Below, piece by piece: positions 1 through 5,146 of a stretch of DNA of 7,336 nucleotides. A program made the position numbers and the translations under genes. Source of the DNA: an uncultured Anaerolineaceae bacterium (GTDB taxonomy: Bacteria; Chloroflexota; Anaerolineae; Promineifilales; Promineifilaceae); contig CALBTC010000176.1 of assembly GCA_937967805.1 (NCBI GenBank), forward strand, positions 1-7,336. Direction: 5' to 3'. A model generated the notes under the pieces. The model was given only the letters and a program-made list of their open reading frames with translations, was not told the DNA's origin and did no database searches. Positions within the stretch are counted from its first letter, which is position 1. The number at the start of each line of letters is the position of its first letter.

Positions 1-1
1 G

Positions 2-1651
2 CATTTGTAACCGGCAGCGCAGCTGTTCAGCTAGTTGCTCAGGATAGAGTGAAATCACATGGGCACTGAGCCTTAGGGCGGATGCCAGGAGTTGGATTTC
101 CCGATCATTTTCCAGAAACGCGCAATCCCTAAGGATGGAATCCAGGCTCAATTTTTGAATTTTTTCTTGCAAAAACTGGTAGTTAAAAAGGAGGGTTTTG
201 AGATCATGTAACCGATTGGCTGCCTTAAGATGATAGGCAAGCTCGCGCCACATATAGGGTTCTTGAGTTGGCAAAATTGACTCAGATGATTGGTTTTGAA
301 AAAGGTTGTCGGTAAATTGTCGATGTAATTTGATCGTTTTTTGTCCTACGCGCTCTACCAAATAGCTTCTGATAATGGCGTGTAAGCGAATACTCTTATT
401 TCTTACGTCCAAACGAAGTAAGCTGCTGGAATCCAGTTTGGTGCACACCTGCCTAATGAGGGGCGAAGAAATTTCGGACCAAATCCACTCCAGAAGGCTA
501 ATTTGAATATCCGTCTCTGGCGGGAAAATGGCTAATCGCTCAAATAAGTCTGCTTCTATTTGGCCTAAACGCATAATGGCCGCAGAAAAAAAGTGGTCAA
601 ATTTTTGGCTTTCTTGATCTTCAAATCCACGAAATCCCACTTCTTCAACCAGGGATTTAATATAAAGGTAAGTGTCGGCAAATTTTTCCCCTTCTCGTGC
701 ACTACCAACCAGAATCCCATTAGCTATTCTTAAAAAAAGTGGCCAATGGTTAAACATTTGAGCAAGATTTTCAAGATCCTTATATTGGTAATCAACTAGC
801 TGCCAGCGCAAAATATCTACAGATTGAGCGGAAGACATAGGTAAAACTGAGACCGAATAATAGCTAAACCGTCTGGGAATTGATTCATAAAAACGGGTTG
901 TCACAAGTCGCGTACAATTGGAACCGTAACCGAGAAATGGGAGTAGATGATTCGCCGACCAAACATCATCAATGACTAATAAAAACGGCGTCGAAAAAAA
1001 CAGCTCATTCAATCTACTTTGCGCTGATTCTATTGTTCTAAACGTTTGCTGTTCTCCATCGATCCGATAAATTAAGTCCAGCAAATACTCAATTGGATCT
1101 TTTTGAGGGTTTTCCCCAAGCTCGATAAAGAGAATATTATGGCCAAATTTGTTATGAATCTCGGGATGATTGCTAACCGCATAGGCAAGAGTGGTTTTAC
1201 CAATTCCTGCTGGACCGCGAATGACCGCCAAGGATTCTTGCTCGCCTGCCAACTTTTTCACCAGCGGCTCTATAATGTCTGGTCGATCAACATATCCTGA
1301 GGGGAGCTGAAAATAAGGCACATAGATATCAATTCTTTCTTCATTTTGTGTATCACTACTAAATATGTGGCTCTCAATTTCAAAATCTTGCCTAACAAAA
1401 TCGATTATTTCTGGTCTTTCATTCTCAATTATCCGTATTAAATCACCCAATCGATTTCGCTGTTGCAAATATAAAATCAGTTCGCGGATTTTTGCATTCT
1501 TAGTCCCTCGACCGTGGGGCAAATTCTCGTAATCGATGTTTAGATCAAAACACAGGGTTCGAAGTTCCTCCACGGACATGGCCCTGTCCAAATGTTTTCT
1601 AAGAATAGGAACAAGTCTGTGGGTATCTTTAATTAAATCTTGATTTTTCAT
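2..1651 (-). CDS. EAD7-like/NB-ARC STAND ATPase, 5' part (runs off the left edge)
   Basis: This is an open frame of 550 codons from the ATG at 1651-1649 to the window edge, with no stop, so the C-terminus is missing. Residues about 5-80 form a small helical domain with the motif EELRTLCFDLNIDYENLP and a later LILYLQQRNRL segment, which I recognise as resembling effector-associated domain 7. The NB-ARC core follows: Walker A GPAGIGKTT at 146-154, Walker B LLVIDDVW at about 224-231, a sensor-like TTR at 251-253, and WPLFL at 303-307 in the place of GLPL. LHA at 423-425 stands where MHD is usual. The last residues (RLSAHVISLYPEQLAEQL) resemble the segment preceding WD40 repeats in cyanobacterial and chloroflexotal NB-ARC proteins, so a WD40 sensor is inferred but not seen. 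Family knowledge: such ATPases oligomerise on sensing a trigger and recruit effectors through matching EADs. No effector domain is fused to the visible part. The gene is more AT-rich than the drm genes. Confidence 0.88.
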   Translation of the reverse strand, partial: MKNQDLIKDTHRLVPILRKHLDRAMSVEELRTLCFDLNIDYENLPHGRGTKNAKIRELILYLQQRNRLGDLIRIIENERPEIIDFVRQDFEIESHIFSSDTQNEERIDIYVPYFQLPSGYVDRPDIIEPLVKKLAGEQESLAVIRGPAGIGKTTLAYAVSNHPEIHNKFGHNILFIELGENPQKDPIEYLLDLIYRIDGEQQTFRTIESAQSRLNELFFSTPFLLVIDDVWSANHLLPFLGYGSNCTRLVTTRFYESIPRRFSYYSVSVLPMSSAQSVDILRWQLVDYQYKDLENLAQMFNHWPLFLRIANGILVGSAREGEKFADTYLYIKSLVEEVGFRGFEDQESQKFDHFFSAAIMRLGQIEADLFERLAIFPPETDIQISLLEWIWSEISSPLIRQVCTKLDSSSLLRLDVRNKSIRLHAIIRSYLVERVGQKTIKLHRQFTDNLFQNQSSESILPTQEPYMWRELAYHLKAANRLHDLKTLLFNYQFLQEKIQKLSLDSILRDCAFLENDREIQLLASALRLSAHVISLYPEQLAEQLRCRLQM

Positions 1652-1681
1652 GAATCATGGACAGTCAGTAGTTGTACTTTT

Positions 1682-1710
1682 ATTCTAATGGCGAAATCAT
1701 AAGGTGACAA
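1682..1710 (-). promoter_or_regulatory. Sigma70-like promoter for the NB-ARC gene
   Basis: Read on the minus strand, TTGTCA (1710-1705) and TAGAAT (1687-1682) are separated by exactly 17 bp. Each matches the -35 or -10 consensus at five of six positions. Transcription would begin near 1675, leaving a 5' leader of about 24 nt before the ATG at 1651. No strong Shine-Dalgarno sequence is visible in that leader. The position suggests that the NB-ARC gene is transcribed independently of the drm operon. This is a consensus match only. Confidence 0.55.
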
Positions 1711-1797
1711 ACTTAGATGCTCCCAAATCAGACGACGAGACAAGGGAAAGAGTGAGAGGTAGTGGCACCGCGGACTCATGCCCTCGCTCAGCACCTA

Positions 1798-1905
1798 TTT
1801 TGCAACATGCTTTAAAAGGATCAAACGGCCGTTTTCACCCGCATGAAAAAAAACCAATCCCTGTTGGGGCGACTGTTTCCACTCCTCAAAGAGCGTGTTG
1901 CAAAA
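1798..1905. repeat. 14-bp inverted repeat resembling insertion-sequence ends
   Basis: The arm at 1798-1811 (TTTTGCAACATGCT) and the arm at 1892-1905 (AGCGTGTTGCAAAA) are reverse complements with one mismatch in 14, and partial similarity continues a few bases further. Many insertion sequences begin with GAGC[A/G]TGTTGCAAAA-type ends. The right arm, starting at 1891, is oriented as the left end of an element that would contain the transposase-like remnant beginning about 100 bp later. The left arm would then be the right end of another copy. Alternatively, the pair bounds one small non-autonomous element or forms a long-loop hairpin. No target-site duplication was identified. Confidence 0.5.
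1823..1834. repeat. AAACGGCCGTTT palindrome, intergenic copy
   Basis: A perfect 12-bp palindrome lying between the two insertion-sequence-like arms, in DNA with no intact gene. Confidence 0.7.
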
Positions 1906-1990
1906 GTCAGAAGAAGATGGCCTGATAAGCTGTTTTTTGGCATGATGGTGGTTACTACGCCAAACCATCTACCAAAAAACGGACTAACCC

Positions 1991-2280
1991 ATGAAATCGA
2001 CTGCCACTATTATACCGAAAAACCTCGCCGCCATCGCCCCATTATCTGCCACTCCTTCACTCCCCTACTCCTATGGCTCAACGATTTGGTCTATGGACAG
2101 CTCATTGACCTCGAAAAAAACCACCTTTTGGTCTAGTTGGCAAAAATACGCGACTTTGCCACCATAGAAGTAGCCTGTGCCACTTACCACCATCTGCCTG
2201 GCAAAGGGCGGCCGGTCAGCCACACCGTGGCCCAATTATTACAGCGTATCCTGCAAATATTCCATCCCAATAAACTCTAA
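1991..2280 (+). pseudogene. Transposase-like N-terminal remnant, frameshifted and truncated
   Basis: The ATG at 1991 opens a frame reading MKSTATIIPKNLAAIAPLS. Similarity to a transposase N-terminus then appears to move to another frame near 2050, which reads FTPLLLWLNDLVYGQLIDLE. That frame meets TAG at 2134-2136, plausibly TGG (Trp) mutated to amber, and then continues open as LAKIRDFATIEVACATYHH, LPGKGRPVSHTVAQLL to TAA at 2278-2280. The pattern 'aromatic-rich DF...ACA.YHH...GKGRPV.H' is one I associate from memory with N-termini of chloroflexotal transposases. The expected continuation into the catalytic part is absent after about 2255. A frameshift, an in-frame stop and a lost 3' end together make a dead gene likely. 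I could not assign the insertion-sequence family. Confidence 0.45.
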
Positions 2281-2477
2281 CCCTAATTATGAGTTATTAA
2301 AGCGAAAGTAACTCAAAGTTCGTTAAAAAAGACAGATCATCAGTCACTGTATCCCCTTCCTACTGGGCCATCAAAAGCGGGCTGATTTAAGGCCTTTCTA
2401 ATGACGATGAGCACCAAGTTTATCATCTTTTTTCAACTTTTCAGAGCGATCAACAATCGTAGCAAAAAACCCTCTGT
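2281..2477. other. Intergenic remnant between transposase relic and drmC
   Basis: No intact gene is seen. A plus-strand frame open from 2301 reads SYWAIKSGLI, stops at TAA 2388-2390, and continues to TAG at 2460-2462 (GLSNDDEHQVYHLFSTF). It has protein-like composition but no recognised family, so it may be a trace of decayed coding DNA or chance. A perfect 6-bp inverted repeat, GAGTTA (2291-2296) with TAACTC (2309-2314), has a 12-nt loop and no T-tract, so it is not called a terminator. No convincing terminator for the drm operon was found here, although a run of six Ts follows the drmC stop on the minus strand (2469-2464). Confidence 0.4.
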
Positions 2478-3275
2478 TTAGATTTTTACAAAAATCCCCT
2501 GTTCAACCAAGTTCAGCAAATGATTCCCCACTTGCTTGGGCACCTCTCCACCTCGGACAAGAATGCCCATCTCCATATTAAGCGTCATTGCATAATCGGT
2601 CAGATTAGCGCTGGATATTAACAAGGTTTCTTCATCGGCTAGGGCAATTTTGGCGTGAAGCGATCCAAATTTCCCATCTTCCGTCAACGGCCGTTTCTCC
2701 CGAGGCCACATATACAAACGGGCACGCGCTCGGATTGCCGGCCCCAGCGCCTTAACCGTATCAAACGACATCTTCCCTTCACTGGCATCTGGCGTTTCCA
2801 GGTAGATCGAAATGGAGACACCCCGTTCAGCGGCCGTAACAAGGGCTTTTAAAATATTTTCCGCTTTGTATACGGCGAAGCTGACAATGTGCAATGATGT
2901 CTCTGCCTCATCAATTAGCTGCAACAGCGCCTGGTCGGTGCGACGCAGGGGAATTACCTGACTATCCGGCCCGGTCCAAACCAGCTCTAACTGTTGGGCT
3001 TCACGATAATGATGGGCTACCTGGGCAGCAGTTAAAACGGCCAGTGTCACACTCTCAATCGCAACCTGAGGGTAGGTCATTTGCCAAAAAGCCACAAAGT
3101 CGGTGACTTTTTGTCGATTATCCGGCTGGTTTATTGCCCAGCGCATCTTTGCTTCAATCTGCGTCCAACGGCCGTTTTCTGCTTCCCGGAGCGCGGCGGC
3201 TAACTGGATCACCAGCTCAGCCGGCATATCGGCGATAAGTTGGTAAATTCGCTCGGCCAGCAAAAAGGGCATCAT
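2478..3275 (-). CDS. drmC: DISARM protein DrmC, phospholipase D-like
   Basis: This 265-residue protein has a helical N-terminal half (1-100) and a C-terminal phospholipase D-like fold. One HxK(x4)D motif is visible (H207, K209, D214 in LHAKIALAD), followed by SSANLTDY with N224, the usual Asn after the HKD box. Families with a single HKD normally pair two subunits to form the active site. In DISARM, DrmC is the third core gene and is annotated as a PLD-family protein. Published work found it less critical than DrmA/DrmB for protection in some systems, and its nuclease role is inferred. The ATG overlaps the drmB stop as ATGA, and TAAGGA lies 9 nt upstream. This supports the first of two adjacent Met codons as the start. 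It is the last drm gene; nothing intact follows on this strand for 0.8 kb. Confidence 0.9.
   Translation of the reverse strand: MMPFLLAERIYQLIADMPAELVIQLAAALREAENGRWTQIEAKMRWAINQPDNRQKVTDFVAFWQMTYPQVAIESVTLAVLTAAQVAHHYREAQQLELVWTGPDSQVIPLRRTDQALLQLIDEAETSLHIVSFAVYKAENILKALVTAAERGVSISIYLETPDASEGKMSFDTVKALGPAIRARARLYMWPREKRPLTEDGKFGSLHAKIALADEETLLISSANLTDYAMTLNMEMGILVRGGEVPKQVGNHLLNLVEQGIFVKI
2686..2695. repeat. AACGGCCGTT palindrome in drmC
   Basis: A perfect 10-bp palindrome near the HKD motif, read as Lys-Arg-Pro-Leu in drmC. Confidence 0.7.
3167..3176. repeat. AACGGCCGTT palindrome in drmC, second copy
   Basis: A perfect 10-bp palindrome read as Asn-Gly-Arg-Trp, a different frame from the other drmC copy. 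Confidence 0.7.
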
Positions 3276-5143
3276 GACAAAGCGTCCTTAAAAAAGGCTA
3301 AATCACTGTGCTCAACGGTTGGCACCAGGAGGGAACGATCCAGATATTTGTTACCCCGTTCGCAGGATGTTTCAGGGGCAAATTGACAGGCGTGACAGGC
3401 CGCAGCGTGCAGGGTGCGGCCCGTTCGGCTGGGCGGATGCTCGGCGCAGAGCGGGTCACTGGCACAGAGCCGCATTGCTTCCAGCGCCTGCGTGATATGC
3501 CGCTCCAGAATTTCTGGCTGCCCTAGACTAACCAGACCACCCAGCGTGCCTTCGCTATCTGGTGCGGAAGTATAGATAAGCAGGCCAGCCATTGGGCCAC
3601 CCTCTTTTTCAGCAGGACGGGCATAGATACGCTCACGAATGCTGGCGGCAGCATAGCCGCTTTCCAGGGCCAGCTGACGCATCAGGGCATGGGCAAAGCT
3701 GTGAATCAGCACATAGCGCATGCCGGGAAAGCCTTCTTCCGGCGGCTCGATATAACGAACGGATCGCCATTTTTTGTGGGCTTCGACAAATTCGGTCGCC
3801 CGCGCATCAACGGCCGTTTGCCTTACCCAGCTGGCGATTCGCTGTTCATTAAACTGGATAAACAGCCCTTCTCCCCGTACTTCCGAGGCCGGTACCCATT
3901 CGGCCGTCTGGCGTACCAGGGGAGCCGGCTCGATGAAGACGCTCAAATCGGGGTCGGTCAGCTCCCCGGCGGCATCCAGGCGGGTAAAACCCACCATGGC
4001 CCGCACCTCTCGCAGCCGCTCAACCAGCATCACCTGGTCAATAAACGGCTTGTATTTAGGCGGCGGCCCTACAGGACGCAGGCGGAAATCATCGCTGTTG
4101 AGCTGGGGGTTGTAATGAGTGAAAATCTGCCACTCAGGTAGCTTAAGATCGGGGCGTTCGTCTGGGGCTGCTATCTCCCCGGCATCAACCTTGCGCCGGT
4201 TTTCAATCGCCGCCCAAATCTCATCGTCACTATATTCGGCCAGCTCACCCAACTTACCCTGGCTGCGCAAAAAGCCGACAATGACCAAAGCCGTGGCATC
4301 TTTGAGCGTGGCCCAGTTTTCCTCAACCAGCTGGGGCAGCTTAGCGCTTTCAACCGGAATGGCCACGGTGCTGTAAACCACCGGGAACCAGGTGTTTGAA
4401 GCCCCTAACGTCAGGGTGCGCATCTTGTGTTCGCATGGTTCTGGATCATAATCACGTAGATGAGGCCGCCGGCCGCGACATAGCGGCATCTTTTCCCGGT
4501 TTTGCTTACCAAAGGCTTCCGCCATACTGCGCTGCTTCTGGCAGGTATCACAGCGCACGCGCAAATCGCGGGCTTCGCCAGAGGGGCCATATTCATCCAG
4601 GCGCAGGAGCGGACTATGGCATGGCTCTCCTTCATGAACAAAGTGGACCCAGGGAAAATCATCCAGGTGACCATTTTCACAGGCCACCAGGAAGCGCGCC
4701 GGCACCACGTCCGGGCTTTTGCCTTTATTGCAGTTTTCATGCTGGTAACCGGTACGATCCGGCCGATATGGGTTTTCTTTAAGTTTGAACAAGCCGGATT
4801 TTAACGGTGCCAGCAACCGGCACAGGGGACAGACCATCCACCGGGGAAAGGTGGCCACCGGCACCCCGATTCTGGCGATGCTGTCAAAGGGATCGACCGG
4901 CATCCCGCTGTCGGGTGTAATTGGTGGCGCCAACAGCTTCTTTGCCGTCGGCAGCTGGAACCGTACGGCCGTTAACAGCCGGTCCTCAATAATGGGCTGG
5001 GCATATTCCGGGCTGGTGGGCCAATCTTCCAGGCCGGTGACGATAACGGAGAGACGGGGCAGGTCCACAATGGCCCCAACCCCGTAGGTGAACAGTAATT
5101 GGCTGGGGCGCACCTCGCCCACTCTGGCAGTGTGTTGGCTCAT
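3272..5143 (-). CDS. drmB: DISARM protein DrmB (DUF1998 domain)
   Basis: This 623-residue protein opens with the family's characteristic RPSQLLFTYGVGAIVDLP segment (12-29). A cysteine-rich N-terminal half follows: C105/C108 (CPLC), C138, C155 in VACENGHLDDFPW, C175, C198/C201 (CDTC), C222 and C237, suggesting several zinc-binding sites. The C-terminal DUF1998 region begins near 475 and includes HSFAHALMRQLA (481-492), LLIYTSAPDSEGTLGGL (521-537), and a final cysteine set at C560, C566, C583, C586 and C594. Family knowledge: DrmB forms a complex with the helicase DrmA that loads onto DNA and is needed for DISARM defence; related DUF1998 proteins (MrfB-type) also pair with helicases. The gene starts 3 nt after the drmA stop and overlaps drmC by 4 nt. 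Its own ribosome site is weak, so coupling to drmA is likely. All expected parts are present and the length is typical. Confidence 0.93.
   Translation of the reverse strand: MSQHTARVGEVRPSQLLFTYGVGAIVDLPRLSVIVTGLEDWPTSPEYAQPIIEDRLLTAVRFQLPTAKKLLAPPITPDSGMPVDPFDSIARIGVPVATFPRWMVCPLCRLLAPLKSGLFKLKENPYRPDRTGYQHENCNKGKSPDVVPARFLVACENGHLDDFPWVHFVHEGEPCHSPLLRLDEYGPSGEARDLRVRCDTCQKQRSMAEAFGKQNREKMPLCRGRRPHLRDYDPEPCEHKMRTLTLGASNTWFPVVYSTVAIPVESAKLPQLVEENWATLKDATALVIVGFLRSQGKLGELAEYSDDEIWAAIENRRKVDAGEIAAPDERPDLKLPEWQIFTHYNPQLNSDDFRLRPVGPPPKYKPFIDQVMLVERLREVRAMVGFTRLDAAGELTDPDLSVFIEPAPLVRQTAEWVPASEVRGEGLFIQFNEQRIASWVRQTAVDARATEFVEAHKKWRSVRYIEPPEEGFPGMRYVLIHSFAHALMRQLALESGYAAASIRERIYARPAEKEGGPMAGLLIYTSAPDSEGTLGGLVSLGQPEILERHITQALEAMRLCASDPLCAEHPPSRTGRTLHAAACHACQFAPETSCERGNKYLDRSLLVPTVEHSDLAFFKDALS
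3285..3290 (-). promoter_or_regulatory. Shine-Dalgarno site of drmC, inside drmB
   Basis: TAAGGA on the minus strand sits 9 nt before the drmC ATG, within the last codons of drmB. It favours the first Met (3275) over the second (3272) and points to translational coupling with drmB. Confidence 0.6.
3809..3818. repeat. AACGGCCGTT palindrome in drmB
   Basis: A perfect 10-bp palindrome read as Thr-Ala-Val (residues 443-445), the third possible frame. Confidence 0.7.
4965..4972. repeat. ACGGCCGT palindrome in drmB, second copy
   Basis: The 8-bp core, read as Thr-Ala-Val near the N-terminus of DrmB (residues 58-60). Confidence 0.6.
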
Positions 5144-5146
5144 CGG

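Noticed and set aside
1103..1300. Plus-strand open frame of 65 codons
   Set aside because: It lies antisense within the NB-ARC Walker A region and has no family-like sequence, so it is a shadow.
1704..1925. Plus-strand open frame of 73 codons
   Set aside because: It starts inside the candidate promoter and crosses the insertion-sequence-like arms. Its composition is not protein-like.
1843..2136. Plus-strand 97-codon frame as an intact gene
   Set aside because: Only its last third resembles a protein family, and that similarity continues past its stop, so it is better explained as part of the pseudogene. Its start lies upstream of the insertion-sequence-like end.
2291..2314. GAGTTA/TAACTC hairpin as a terminator
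   Set aside because: The stem is only 6 bp and AT-rich with a 12-nt loop, and no T-tract follows on either strand.
3689..4141. Plus-strand 150-codon frame opposite drmB
   Set aside because: It is antisense to the strongly supported drmB and shows no recognisable domain. The long frame follows from the high-GC codon pattern.
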